64,000 nucleotides of DNA from M0108 sp963841065 (GTDB lineage: Bacteria; Pseudomonadota; Gammaproteobacteria; Chromatiales; Chromatiaceae), in assembly GCA_963841065.1 (NCBI GenBank), contig CAWJBI010000039.1:1-64000 (forward strand), written 5' to 3'. The translations under genes were made by a program, and so were the position numbers. This document shows, piece by piece, positions 37,698-47,694 of the stretch (positions within the stretch are counted from its first letter, which is position 1; each line of letters starts with the position of its first letter). A model generated the notes under the pieces. The model had not been told where the DNA came from, did not search any database, and saw only the letters and a program-made list of their open reading frames with translations.

Positions 37698-37740
37698 GGC
37701 CCCATGAATCAGTCCTAACTGGAGCCGTCTCGGCATCGCC

Positions 37741-38294
37741 ATGCTGACCGCCATCCTTGCCATCGCCTTCCTCGCCGTCCTCTTCGGGCTGCTGCTGGGC
37801 TATTCGGCGATCCGTTTCAAGGTCGAGGGCGACCCCCTCGCCGAGCGGATCGATGCCTTGCTGCCCCAGACCCAGTGCGGCCAGTGCGGCTATCCCGGCT
37901 GCAAGCCCTATGCCGAGGCCATCGCCAAGGGGGAAGAGCGCCGATCAACAAGTGCGTGCCCGGCGGCACGACGACGGTCATCGCCCTGGCGGATCTCCTC
38001 GGGCGCGATCCGGAGCCGGTGTCCGGCGCCGGCCCCGAAAAGCCCAAGGCCATCGCCGTGATCGATGAACAGGAGTGTATCGGCTGCACCCTCTGCATTC
38101 AGGCCTGCCCGGTCGATGCCATCATGGGCGCCGCCAAGCAGTTGCACGTCATCATCGCCAGCGAGTGCACCGGCTGCGAACTCTGCCTCAAGCCCTGCCC
38201 CGTGGAGTGCATCCACATGATCCCCATCCCGGCCGAAACCAGCAACTGGAGGTGGCCCTATCCGGAGCGCCCGCCCGAACGGGCCGCCGCCTGA
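37741..38294 (+). CDS. rnfB: Rnf complex ferredoxin subunit RnfB (one suspected indel)
   Basis: An N-terminal membrane helix (LTAILAIAFLAVLFGLLLGY) is followed by the Fe-S entry domain CGQCGYPGCKPYAEAIAKGE and two [4Fe-4S] motifs, CIGCTLCIQACPVDAI and CTGCELCLKPCPVECI. The frame shifts near 37940 between AKGEE and INKCVPGGTTTV; a single base restores it. About 184 residues. It passes electrons from ferredoxin into the membrane complex. Confidence 0.92.
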
Positions 38295-38312
38295 ACCGAG
38301 GGAGCCCCTAGT

Positions 38313-40064
38313 TTGGATTCAGCCCTGCACCCCTACCGGCTCGGCGCCGGCCAACGCCAACTCTGGACCTTCCCCGGCGGCATCCACCTGCCCGACGAGA
38401 AGGCGCTGTCGAACCAGTGTCCCCCTGGCGAGCGCCCCCCTGCCCCGGCGGCTCATCATCCCCTTGCGTCAGCATATTGGCGCCCCGGCCAAGCCCGTGG
38501 TCGCGGTCGGCGACCGGGTCCTCAAGGGGCAGTTGATCGGCGAGGCGCAGGGCACGGCTGAGCGCGACGATCCATGCCTCCAGTTCCGGGACCGTGATCG
38601 CCATCGAGGAGCGCCCGGTCCCCCATGCCTCCGGCCTGAGCGCCCCCTGCATCCTGATCGAGACCGACGGCGAGGACGCCTGGGCCGAGCTGCCGCCGCC
38701 GCTCTCCGACTACGACCCGACCCGGCGGTGCTGCGCGAGCGCATCCGCTGGGCGGGCATCGTCGGCCTGGGCGGGCGCCGCCTTTCCCAGCAGCGTCAAG
38801 CTGACCCCGGCGCCAGGCATCCGCATCCGGACCCTGATCATCAACGGCGCCGAGTGCGAGCCCTACATCAGTTGCGACGATCGCCTGATGCGGGACAGGC
38901 CCGAACGCATCCTCCAGGGCGCCCGCCTGCTGCGGGACCTGCTGGGGGTGGATGAGTGCCTGATCGCGGTCGAGGACAACAAACCCGAGGCCATCGTGGC
39001 CCTGCGCCAGTCCCTCGTGACGGATGGCGACGCGGCCGGCATCGAAATCATCGCCATCCCCACCCTCTATCCCTCGGGGGGGGAGAAGCAGCTCATCCGC
39101 ATCCTCACCGGCCAGGAGGTGCCCAGCCGGGGGATCCCGGCCCAGATCGGCATCGTCTGCCAGAACATCGCCACCGCCGCCGCCATCGCCGACGCCGCCT
39201 TCGACGGCAAGCCCCTGATCTCGCGCATCGTCACCCTGACCGGGCGCGGCCTGGGCCAGCCGCGCAACCTGGAGGTGCCCATCGGCGTCCCCATCCGGGA
39301 CCTCATCGAGCAGGCCGGCGGCCTGAGCCCCGAGTTGCGGCGCTGCTCATCGGCGGACCCATGATGGGCTTCGCCTGCGACGACCTGGACGTGCCCGTGA
39401 CCAAGGCCGTCAACTGCCTCCTGGCCCTGAGTCCCGAGCGAGGCCCCCGACCCAGGGCCGGCCCTGGCCTGCATCCGCTGTGGGCGCTGCGCCCAGGCCT
39501 GCCCCGTCAGCCTGCTGCCCTCAGCAGTTGTACTGGCACGCCCGGGCCCGGGACCTGGACAAGGTGCGCGACTACAACCTCTTCGATTGCATCGAGTGCG
39601 GCTGTTGCGCCGTGGTCTGTCCCTCCCATATCCCTCTGGTGCAGTATTACCGCTTCGCCAAGAACGAGTGCCTGGCGCGGGACCAGGAGAAACGCCAGGC
39701 CGAGCACGCCCGCCAGCGCCATGAGGCCAAGGAGGCGCGCCTGGAGCGGTTGGAACAGGAGCGCAAGGCCAATCTGCGCAAGAAGAAGGAGGGCCTGGCG
39801 GACAAGGCGGCGCCCTCCCCGCCCCCCGGCGCCCCCGAGGCGGGGGCCTTGGCCCCGGATGCCGTCGCCGAGGACCCGAAAAAGGCCGCCATCGCCGCCG
39901 CCCTCAAGCGCGCGGCGGAAAAGAAGGCGGCCCTGGCCAGTCAGGGTCTGGCGCCCAAAAACACCGAGAACCTGGCGCCGGCCCAGCAGCGTCAGGTGGA
40001 GGCCGCCGAGGTCCGCCGTCGCGAGCTGCAAGCGGCGGAAGATGCGGCACGGCCGCGGGAATAA
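38313..40064 (+). pseudogene. rnfC: Rnf complex NADH-side subunit RnfC, several frameshifts
   Basis: NADH/FMN and Fe-S-binding peripheral subunit. The TTG start at 38313 gives MDSALHPYRLGAGQRQLWTF-PGGIHLP, a typical RnfC opening. Later blocks are IIPLRQHIGAPAKPVVAVGD, INGAECEPYISCDDRLMRDR, SGGEKQLIRILTGQEVPSRG, ACIRCGRCAQACP and CIECGCCAVVCPSHIPLVQY. The C-terminal 140 residues are a charged Lys/Glu/Ala-rich helix ending at 40064. Frame changes fall near 38430, 38570, 38730, 39350 and between 39440 and 39530. Since the flanking rnf genes are sound and all motifs are kept, errors are more likely than loss of function. Confidence 0.85.
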
Positions 40065-40067
40065 AGC

Positions 40068-41132
40068 ATGATGCCGACCGCTATCGTCTCCTCGCCCTTC
40101 GCCGGGCGCCTCAACCGTACCGACCAGGTCATGCTCCAGGTCATCCTGGCCCTGATCCCGGGTACCCTGGCCATGGTCTGGTACTTCGGCTGGGGCGTCC
40201 TCATCAACATGGCCCTGGCGAGCCTCTTTGCCCTGGCGAGCGAGGCCCTGGTCATGTGGCTGCGGGGCCGGCCCGCGCTGCCGGCCATCGGCGACCTCAG
40301 CGCCCTGGTCACGGCCCTGCTCTTCGCCATCGCCGTACCCCCCACCCTGCCCTGGTGGATGACCCTGATCGGCGTCGTCTTCGCCATCGTGATCGTCAAG
40401 CAGTTGTATGGGGGGCTGGGCTACAACCCCTTTAACCCCGCCATGGCGGGCTACGTCTTCCTGCTCGTGTCCTATCCCCTGGCGATGACGACCTGGCTGG
40501 CGCCCAACATCCCGGAGATCCTGGACGCCCATCACCTGGTGACGCTGTCCTTCCTGGATTCGGCCCGGCTCATTCTGACCGGGGCCTTGCCGCCCAATGT
40601 GGCCTGGGATGCCATGAGCGCGGCCACGCCCCTGGACGAGATGTTCTCCAAGCTCGACCAAAACGCCACCATCCCCGAGATCCTCGCCAGCCCCCTGTGG
40701 GGGGACTACGGCGGGCGCGGCTGGGAATGGATTGGCAACTGGTTCCTGCTGGGCGGGCTCTACATGATCTGGCGCGGCGTCATCACCTGGCGCATCCCGG
40801 TGGCCGTGCTGGCGGGGCTGCTCATCCCCGCGGGGATGTTCTGGCTCGTGGACCCCCAGGCCTTCCCCTTCCCGGCCTTCCACCTCTTCGCCGGCGGCAC
40901 CATCCTGGGGGCCTTCTTCATCGCCACCGACCCGGTCACCGCCTGCACCACCCCCCGGGGTCAACTCGTCTATGGCGCCGCCATTGGCCTCATCACCCTG
41001 GCCATTCGCCACTGGGGCGGCTATCCGGACGCCGTGGCCTTCGCGGTCTTGCTCATGAACATCGCCGCCCCCACCATCGATTACTACACTCAGCCGCGCG
41101 TCTTCGGCCATGGCCGGAGGGAAAAGACATGA
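40068..41132 (+). CDS. rnfD: Rnf complex membrane subunit RnfD
   Basis: A 354-residue integral membrane protein with about ten helices. The segment ATDPVTACTTPRGQLVYG carries the Thr to which FMN is covalently attached in RnfD. NPFNPAMAGYVFLLVSYPLA is another conserved block. Intact frame. It starts 3 bp after rnfC and overlaps rnfG by ATGA. Confidence 0.95.
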   Translation: MMPTAIVSSPFAGRLNRTDQVMLQVILALIPGTLAMVWYFGWGVLINMALASLFALASEALVMWLRGRPALPAIGDLSALVTALLFAIAVPPTLPWWMTLIGVVFAIVIVKQLYGGLGYNPFNPAMAGYVFLLVSYPLAMTTWLAPNIPEILDAHHLVTLSFLDSARLILTGALPPNVAWDAMSAATPLDEMFSKLDQNATIPEILASPLWGDYGGRGWEWIGNWFLLGGLYMIWRGVITWRIPVAVLAGLLIPAGMFWLVDPQAFPFPAFHLFAGGTILGAFFIATDPVTACTTPRGQLVYGAAIGLITLAIRHWGGYPDAVAFAVLLMNIAAPTIDYYTQPRVFGHGRREKT

Positions 41133-41804
41133 ATACCAAGCCCATCCTCGGCGCCGGGGCCATCCTCGGCGCCTTCGCGATTGCTGGCGTCGGCCTGGTG
41201 GTCGTCACCAATTACCTGACCGAAGAGCGCATCGCCGTCAATCTGCGCGAGGCCATGCTGGACAAATTCGAGCGCCATCCTGCCGACGGCACCGGGAACC
41301 GAGGCGCCCCTCATGGACAATGACCCCCTGGCCGATCGTATCCAGGTCAGCGCCCCGGACCTGCTCGGGGCCGCTACCACGGACGTTTATCGGGTTCGCC
41401 AGGGCGGGGAGCCGGTGGCGGTCATCCTCAATCCCACGGTCCCCGATGGCTATGCCGGGCCCATCCGGCTGCTGGTGGCGGTCAAGACCGATGGCACCCT
41501 GGGTGGGGTCCGGGTCCTCGACCACCACGAGACCCCAGGGTTGGGCGACAAGATCGAAGAACGTAAAAGCGACTGGATCAAGGTGCAGTTCGACGGCAAG
41601 GGCCTGGGCCAACCGCCGGAGGATCGCTGGCTGGTGAAGCGCGACGGCGGCGACTTCGACCAGTTCACGGGCGCCACCATCACCCCCAGGTCCATTGTCA
41701 AGACGGTCAAGAATACCCTCAAGTATGTGGCCCGCGAGGGTGATGCCCTCTTCGCCAAACCCGCCGAGATAGCCCCGGCCCCCGGCTCCAAGGAGGCATC
41801 CTGA
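41129..41804 (+). CDS. rnfG: Rnf complex FMN-binding subunit RnfG (one suspected indel)
   Basis: One membrane helix (ILGAGAILGAFAIAGVGLVV) anchors a periplasmic FMN-binding domain. The attachment motif FTGATITPRS is near the C-terminus, with the Thr of TGAT-T/I holding FMN. LDHHETPGLGDKIEERKSDW is a conserved block. A shift near 41290 splits the frame. Corrected length about 225 residues. The stop shares a base with the rnfE start. Confidence 0.92.
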
Positions 41805-42538
41805 TGGCCAGCCCCGCTTATCCCGCCATCATCGGCGATGGCTTTTGGCGTCAGAACCAGGCCCTGGTGGCCCTCCTCGGCCTCTGTCCCATGCTGGCCA
41901 CGACCACCTCGGCTACCAATGGCTTGGGCATGGGGTTGGCCACCACGACGGTCCTGGTGCTCTCCAACCTGGTCATCTCCCTGATCCGTGACCTGATGCG
42001 CGCGGAGATCCGGCTGCCGGTCTTCGTGCTGGTGATTGCCTCCTTCGTCACCGCCGTCGAACTGGTCATGCAGGCCTATTTTTACGAGCTTTACCTCATG
42101 CTGGGAATCTTCATCCCCCTCATCGTCACCAACTGCATCATTGTCGGCCGCGCCGAGGCCTTCGCCTCCCGCAACCCCGTGGTCCCCGCCCTGGTGGATG
42201 GTCTTGCCATGGGCCTGGGCTATACCCTGGTCCTGACGGTGCTGGGCGGCATTCGTGAATTTCTGGCCCAGGGCACCCTCTTCTATCAGGCGGACATCCT
42301 CTTCGGCGAGGGTGCACGGGTCCTTTCGTTCTCCCTGGGCCCGGACTTTCATGGCGCCCTGCTCGCCATCCTGCCCCCGGGGGCCTTCATCACCCTCGGC
42401 TTCCTGATCGCGCTCAAGAATATCCTCGACAAGGCCATGGCCCGGCGCCAGGCGTCCGCCCGGGTGTCTGGCGCCGCGACTCCCGATGACCGGCATCCCG
42501 CCGGTAAGGTCACGGATCATCCGGCCCCCGCGACCTAG
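41804..42538 (+). CDS. rnfE: Rnf complex membrane subunit RnfE
   Basis: A 244-residue membrane protein, paralogous to RnfA, with six helices. ALVALLGLCPMLATTTSATN is the conserved N-terminal Cys region, and LGIFIPLIVTNCIIVGRAEA the second one. The last 30 residues are a hydrophilic tail. Frame intact. It completes the ion-pumping module. Confidence 0.95.
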   Translation: MASPAYPAIIGDGFWRQNQALVALLGLCPMLATTTSATNGLGMGLATTTVLVLSNLVISLIRDLMRAEIRLPVFVLVIASFVTAVELVMQAYFYELYLMLGIFIPLIVTNCIIVGRAEAFASRNPVVPALVDGLAMGLGYTLVLTVLGGIREFLAQGTLFYQADILFGEGARVLSFSLGPDFHGALLAILPPGAFITLGFLIALKNILDKAMARRQASARVSGAATPDDRHPAGKVTDHPAPAT

Positions 42539-42543
42539 CGGCT

Positions 42544-43119
42544 ATGAACTACGCCCTTATCCTCGAAGAGTTGGGCCGAGCCAGTCTGTTCGAGCTTTAT
42601 CGCCTGAACTCCGCCATCGGCAACCAGCTCGATGACCCGACGCGCATCGCGGCGGTGAAGCGGGCCCTGACGGTCGGTCAGACCCTGCGTTGGTTCGACA
42701 GAGACGCGAACCGGCTGGTGGAGGCGAAACTACTGCGGATCAACCGGACCCGGGCGGAGGTCCAGAACATCGCCGACGGCAAGCCCTGGACCATCCCCTT
42801 CTACCTGATCGACCTGGAAGGCGAGGACGTGGCGATCGCCGCCCGCAAGCGCCAGGCGCTGGACCGCAACAGTCTCAGGGTTGGCGATCGCGTGGCCTTC
42901 AAGGACCGCCACGGCCAAGAGCGGTTTGGCCAGGTCGTCAAGCTCAACGTCAAATCCGCGTCCGTGCAGGTCGGTACGGCACGCTGGCGGGTCGGTTACA
43001 GCCTGCTGGCGCCGGTGATCGACGGCGTCGTGGGTTCCGCCATGGATGCCCTGCCAGGGCAGTGGACCGAGATTGCCGAGTTGGACCTCGATGAGCCGGA
43101 TAACCAGCCCAGCGATTAG
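42544..43119 (+). CDS. Unknown protein co-transcribed behind rnfE
   Basis: A 191-residue soluble protein starting 5 bp after the rnfE stop, so very likely in the rnf operon. In this place many gammaproteobacteria have rnfH or nth, but this is neither. Residues 1-60 are helical (MNYALILEELGRASLFELYR). Residues 60-155 look beta-rich with two SH3/KOW-like segments (VEAKLLRINRTRAEVQNIAD and LRVGDRVAFKDRHGQERFGQ). No Cys, no membrane segment. Function unknown. Confidence 0.72.
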   Translation: MNYALILEELGRASLFELYRLNSAIGNQLDDPTRIAAVKRALTVGQTLRWFDRDANRLVEAKLLRINRTRAEVQNIADGKPWTIPFYLIDLEGEDVAIAARKRQALDRNSLRVGDRVAFKDRHGQERFGQVVKLNVKSASVQVGTARWRVGYSLLAPVIDGVVGSAMDALPGQWTEIAELDLDEPDNQPSD

Positions 43120-43157
43120 CTACAAACCCTTAAGCGCCTTTAACCCGAGACCCACCC

Positions 43158-44066
43158 ATGATGCCAGCTAATGTCTTTGCTCGCGGTACTACCCTTCTTT
43201 GCCTCATGCTGGCGGGTGGCCTTGCTACCGCCGGGCCACCGGCCTCGACCAATTTCAGCTATTCCGTTGCCCCTCTGTATCACTTCGATAGCGGCCTCGA
43301 GGACGGTGGCAAGGCCGGCTTTGCGGGGGTATTCACCTCCCTCGGTGGGTCCTGGAAGCTGGGGGGTGGGTCTTCTCTCGGTATGCGCCTGTCCTTCGAC
43401 TACGAGGACTGGCGTTTTGATGAACCCCAGGGTTTTGGCGGCCTGACGCCCTGGACCAATCTCTATCGCCTGGGGGTATCCCTGCCCTATAGCTATGCCA
43501 CCGAGGATGGCTGGCTCCTGGGTCTGACACCTACCCTCATGTATTCCGGCGAGTCCGACGCCGATTTTTCCAAGGCCCTGGAATATGGGGCCACCGCCTC
43601 CCTGGCGCGCAAGTTTGGGCCGGATCTCACCCTCGGCCTGGGCGTGGCGGCCTTCGCGCGCATTGAGGAAACCAAGGTTTTCCCCTTCCTGATCGTGAAC
43701 TGGAACATTACGGATCGCCTGCGCCTCACCAATCCTTTTGCCGCCGGTCCGGCGGGCCCGGCGGGTCTGGAACTGGCGTATCGGCTGGATGGCGATTGGG
43801 AGGCGGGTCTGGGGGCCACCTATCGATCCTACCGCCAGCGTCTGGCCGAGGACGGGCCCTTTCCCGATGGCGTTGGGGAAAATCAATACATCCCGGTCTA
43901 TGTCCATGTCGGCCGCAATCTGACGGAAAGCATCAAGCTGCGCCTCTATGCCGGGGCGGCACTGGGTGGCCAACTGCGGGTGGAGAATGAAGCGGGTGAC
44001 CGCCTCTATGAGGAAGATCAGGACCCCGCGGCCATGCTGGGGCTGGCGCTGATCGGTCGGTTCTGA
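43158..44066 (+). CDS. Outer-membrane beta-barrel-like protein
   Basis: A 302-residue protein with a signal peptide (MMPANVFARGTTLLCLMLAG, cut near ATAG). The mature part alternates polar and aromatic/hydrophobic residues, with Gly/Asp turns and a terminal Phe (LGLALIGRF), the usual outer-membrane insertion signal. Segments such as SSLGMRLSFDYEDWRFDEPQ and KLRLYAGAALGGQLRVENEA look like transmembrane strands. Similar to DUF6268-type barrels, but no family is certain. Confidence 0.68.
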   Translation: MMPANVFARGTTLLCLMLAGGLATAGPPASTNFSYSVAPLYHFDSGLEDGGKAGFAGVFTSLGGSWKLGGGSSLGMRLSFDYEDWRFDEPQGFGGLTPWTNLYRLGVSLPYSYATEDGWLLGLTPTLMYSGESDADFSKALEYGATASLARKFGPDLTLGLGVAAFARIEETKVFPFLIVNWNITDRLRLTNPFAAGPAGPAGLELAYRLDGDWEAGLGATYRSYRQRLAEDGPFPDGVGENQYIPVYVHVGRNLTESIKLRLYAGAALGGQLRVENEAGDRLYEEDQDPAAMLGLALIGRF

Positions 44067-44161
44067 CCCTCCTGGCAAGGACTGGGGTGAGAGACCCCAA
44101 TGGCTGGTGCCATCAAGCTGGATGGCACCGGCCAAGAGCAAGGGGGTGAGAAGGCCTTCTT

Positions 44162-44755
44162 CTAGGGCAAACCAGCGGGCGCTTGGGCGGGAGATGCGTA
44201 ATCCGAATGCCAAGATGCCCGTGGGGTGTATTGGGCTTCAGCCGCTTGGGCAAGAGTCTCCGCCCCTACCCGGACCTGTCTCAAGCCCTTGCGGTTCAGA
44301 ACGGCCGTCATGGTGGTGATCGAAGGCAGCGTGTTCGCGGCGAATCCGCGGTCACGCAAGGCCTCGATCGCCTCTATCGCGGTGATTCTTTGATATTTGG
44401 CCCTGCGCCCGCGCACGGCCGGGTCTTGTTGAGCGTACGACCGAGCTATAGTCCAGAGGGCATCGGCCGCCTCCGGGTGTTTCTCTTCCCATAATTTGTT
44501 GCCCGAAAAGGCCGGGCGCGCGCTGTAACACACGATGTTCGTGCGCAACTCGTTGAGCCCGAGCGCGACCGCCTGGCGACCCCAACCGAACAGCTTTTCC
44601 GCCTGTCCAGGGCTGCCCCGGCAGTATTTCAAGGTTACGGACGCTTGAAATGCCCGCCGCTCGTGGCCCTTCAATTTAGATGCGGATTGTTTGAGATTCT
44701 CTCGATACTGCTCGTCGAGATGAGGCGCGTTGGGAGTTCGGGGGATTGTGGCCAT
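44162..44755 (-). pseudogene. ISAzo13-like transposase, N-terminal fragment
   Basis: From an ATG at 44755 the frame gives MATIPRTPNAPHLDEQYREN, then ASKLKGHERRAFQASVTLKY, EKLFGWGRQAVALGLNELRT, and FAANTLPSITTMTAVLNRKG. This follows the N-terminal part of ISAzo13/Rhodopirellula-type transposases (G-H-E-R-R-A-F-Q, F-G-W-x-x-x-x-V-x-x-G-L-x-E-L-R-T, and the T-M-x-x-V-L-N-R-x-G-x-R helix). The DDE catalytic half is absent. It is a dead fragment between the outer-membrane protein and the transport cluster. Confidence 0.7.
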
Positions 44756-44893
44756 CAACCTTGTTTGCTCATCCTGCGAGCAGGTGCTAGCAGCTTCATG
44801 TCTTCGGCTAGGAACCAAGCGCTCGTAAGCCGATGATTCTTCGGAAGCGGATGCCACCATTGGCTGGCATCCGCTTCCCTTCCCCGGGTGCAA

Positions 44894-45151
44894 TTAAACC
44901 TGCGGCAGGGGCGTGACCAGGCGCATCCTGGTGGAAAGGAGGGGACGTTCCTGATGTTCCTGGCGGCTGGGCCGGACAGTTCCTGGCACCGATGAATGCA
45001 GTGCCAGCAGGATGAAGCCTAGGCACACGGCCAAGCCGGCCAGTAACACCAAGGTTCCGGCCCCGTGCAACTGGGGGCTCAGAAACAGCAAGCCATAGCC
45101 CAGGATCGCGATTTGCAAGCGGCGCTGAGTGGTCAGGGTTTTGGTATTCAT
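44894..45151 (-). CDS. Small membrane protein, unknown
   Basis: An 85-residue protein (MNTKTLTTQRRLQIAILGYG) with AGGAGT before the ATG. It has two predicted membrane segments, about residues 14-30 and 32-50, then a basic tail. No family recognised. The downstream neighbour is the transposase fragment. Confidence 0.5.
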   Translation of the reverse strand: MNTKTLTTQRRLQIAILGYGLLFLSPQLHGAGTLVLLAGLAVCLGFILLALHSSVPGTVRPSRQEHQERPLLSTRMRLVTPLPQV

Positions 45152-45806
45152 GCGGTTACTCCTATCAGAATGCGTATCGCCAGGCCAGACGGGTCATTGG
45201 CGGGTTTATATGGCCGAGTCAAACGAACAACCGATGGACTGCCTGGAAGTGCTAGGCGAGGTCTAATGCTGCCGCGAAGGGCGGTTCGTTTGGTTCAGTC
45301 CTTGATAGGAGCAAATGCATCAAGCTTGCCAAGTAGGACTATTCGAAGTAAGTATCTATTAATCAGTCAGTTAGATGGGATCGCCAAAGAATCGGTAGCC
45401 TGCCGGGTATGCAATAGGGTATGCAGCCCGAGTTCGGGAAAAGAAGAAAAATATATTAAAAACAATAGGTCGTGATTTATGTTGACCGGCGGGAAGTGCA
45501 GCAAGTGCTGCACCCACCGATTCGAAGGCATCTGGGCTCTTTTGCCCAGCGTCCCGGTCTTCGGACGATGGACAGGTGAGGGTGCCATCGGTCCCAGTTC
45601 GCCAGGATTACCCCGTTGAGCTTCGAGGGCCCAAGGAACCCGCGCTCGACCACCTCCTGGCAGGATGCCGCATGGCAGACCCGCAGGTTTTAGGCGGCAT
45701 TTGCGGCCATTGGCGTGCAATTTCGAAAAAAATGCTGGCATGTTACGAAAAAATTACTACACTGTATCACTCAGACAACAATGACAGCCAGGGGGAACCC
45801 CCACCA
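45152..45806. other. Gene-free stretch upstream of pit, with a GTGCAGCA/TGCTGCAC palindrome
   Basis: No supported gene. Much of it is A/T-richer than the surroundings. A palindrome GTGCAGCA-AG-TGCTGCAC lies at 45495-45512 and is related to two others at 51903-51920 and 54495-54510. No T-run follows. Confidence 0.5.
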
Positions 45807-46853
45807 ATGGAAGTACTCTCCATCCTTGTCTATGTTGCCGTTGCGGTGGTCCTCATCTTCGACTACACGAACGGCTTCCACGACGCCTCCAACATCATCG
45901 CCACACCCATCGCCTCCCGCGCCCTGACGCCGGTTCAAGCGGTCATCATCGTGGCCTTTTTCGAGTTTCTCGGGCCTCTACTTGGCGGAACCGCGGTGGC
46001 CAACACCATCGGCAAGTTCGTCAATCTGGATGGGGTAGCCGAGCTTTTCTCTGTTTCCATCATCCTCTGTGGTCTTTCGGGCGCCATCTTCTGGAACCTG
46101 ATTACCTGGTGGTTTGGCATCCCCTCCTCCTCCTCCCATGCCCTGGTGGGCGGCCTTGCCGGAGCCGTTATGGTGGGTGTTGGCGTGGATCACGTGGTTT
46201 GGGGCTTTTCGGAGCTCTTCATGCACGGCAAATTCACGGGTGTCACCAAGGTGCTCCTCGCCCTGGTCATCTCGCCCGTGATCGGTTTCGTGGTGGGCTA
46301 CCTGATCCACCGTACCGTCTTTCGTCTTACCAGTCGGGCCAAGCCGTCGATCAATCAATTCTTCAAGCGGATCCAGTTCATATCCTGTGCTGGCCTGGCC
46401 TTCTCCCATGGGGCCAACGACGCCCAGAAGAGCATGGGCATCATCACCCTGGTGCTCCTGACCGGTGGTTTCATCGATGAGTTCAAGGTCCCCTTCTGGG
46501 TCATCCTGTCCTGCGCCATCGCCATCACCCTGGGTATCCTCTCCGGCGGCTGGCGCATCGTCCGCACGGTCGGCTTTGGCATCTTCAAGGTGCGGCCCAT
46601 CCATGCCTTCGATGGCCAACTGACCTCGGCGATGGTGATCATGACGGCCTCGGCCATCGGCGCCCCGGTCTCCACCACCCATGTCGTCAGCTCTGCCCTG
46701 ATGGGCATAGGGTCCGCCGAGCGGCCCAAGGCGGTGCGCTGGGCCAAGGCTCAGGAGATTGTCACCACCTGGCTCATCACCATCCCCGGCGCCGGCATCG
46801 TGTCGATCATGACCTTCCTAGTACTCGATCTTCTGGTCCCAGGCCTTGATTAG
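45807..46853 (+). CDS. pit: Low-affinity inorganic phosphate transporter, PiT family
   Basis: A 348-residue membrane protein starting at 45807 (MEVLSILVYVAVAVVLIFDY). The PiT signature TNGFHDASNIIATPIASRAL is near the N-terminus. A second repeat has SCAGLAFSHGANDAQKSMGI, and SSSSHALVGGLAGA and APVSTTHVVSSALMG are the matching pore loops. It exchanges Pi with H+ or Na+. The DUF47 gene follows by 56 bp, the usual pairing. Confidence 0.92.
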   Translation: MEVLSILVYVAVAVVLIFDYTNGFHDASNIIATPIASRALTPVQAVIIVAFFEFLGPLLGGTAVANTIGKFVNLDGVAELFSVSIILCGLSGAIFWNLITWWFGIPSSSSHALVGGLAGAVMVGVGVDHVVWGFSELFMHGKFTGVTKVLLALVISPVIGFVVGYLIHRTVFRLTSRAKPSINQFFKRIQFISCAGLAFSHGANDAQKSMGIITLVLLTGGFIDEFKVPFWVILSCAIAITLGILSGGWRIVRTVGFGIFKVRPIHAFDGQLTSAMVIMTASAIGAPVSTTHVVSSALMGIGSAERPKAVRWAKAQEIVTTWLITIPGAGIVSIMTFLVLDLLVPGLD

Positions 46854-46909
46854 CCGGGCCTGCAACCGAACAATCTGAATCAAATACCGATCAATAGAGG
46901 ATTAACCCC

Positions 46910-47608
46910 ATGAGTGGTGGCAACAATTCCATCGTTACCAAGTTAACGGCCCGTATCTTCCCGGTCATGCCGGACTTTTACGGCATGATGGTCGAGCATT
47001 GCGACCTGGTGGCCCGGGCCATGGATGTGTTCCTGGCCTTTATGGAAACGGGCGACGTCGCCAAGGGCGAACAGGTCCGCGCCATGGAAAAGGAGGGCGA
47101 TGAGCTCAAGACGCGGCAGATGGAGGTCCTCAACCACGCCTTCGCGACGCCGATGGACCGCGAGGACATCTATCGCGCCATCATGGCCATTGACGAAATC
47201 CTGAACTACGCCAAGACCACGATTCGCGAGATGGAGGCCCTGGATATTCAGCCCGATGCGCATATGGCGGAAATTGCCCGCCTGCTCCGGGATGGCACCC
47301 ACTCCCTGAGAGACGGCTATGCCAAGCTCTCCATCAAGCCCATGGATGGCGAGGCGGACGCCGCCGCCGCGCGCAAGGCCGAGCGTAATACCGAGAAGGT
47401 GTACCGCACCGCCCTGTCGGAATTGTTCCGGGCCGATGACCACATCGCGGCCCTGAGGCAAGAGGCGCCGGGCGCGCAAGCCGAGGCCTTCATCCACATC
47501 ATGACGGTCCTGAAGCGTCGCGAGATCTACCGTCACCTGTCCAATTCGGCGGATCGCCTGGAACACGCCGCAGGCATACTGCACGACATCATTGTGCAGA
47601 TCGCCTGA
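46910..47608 (+). CDS. DUF47 / PhoU-like regulator of PiT (TIGR00153 type)
   Basis: A 232-residue helical protein. The segments AMEKEGDELKTRQMEVLNHA, FATPMDREDIYRAIMAIDEI and EIYRHLSNSADRLEHAAGIL are the conserved PhoU-like metal-binding helices of DUF47. It is thought to gate or regulate the neighbouring PiT transporter. It ends 52 bp before a strong terminator. Confidence 0.9.
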   Translation: MSGGNNSIVTKLTARIFPVMPDFYGMMVEHCDLVARAMDVFLAFMETGDVAKGEQVRAMEKEGDELKTRQMEVLNHAFATPMDREDIYRAIMAIDEILNYAKTTIREMEALDIQPDAHMAEIARLLRDGTHSLRDGYAKLSIKPMDGEADAAAARKAERNTEKVYRTALSELFRADDHIAALRQEAPGAQAEAFIHIMTVLKRREIYRHLSNSADRLEHAAGILHDIIVQIA

Positions 47609-47660
47609 TCCCTGCCCATAGCCTCCTGGCCGGCCACCCGCCGGTCGGGAGGTGCAGGAG

Positions 47661-47691
47661 CGGGGCCGGCCATGCCGGCCCCGTTTTTTTT
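47661..47691 (+). terminator. Rho-independent terminator after the pit-DUF47 pair
   Basis: Stem CGGGGCCGGC / GCCGGCCCCG with a CAT loop, followed by eight T. It ends the + strand unit. The convergent nhaD stop codon is only 4 bp away. Confidence 0.93.
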
Positions 47692-47694
47692 CAC

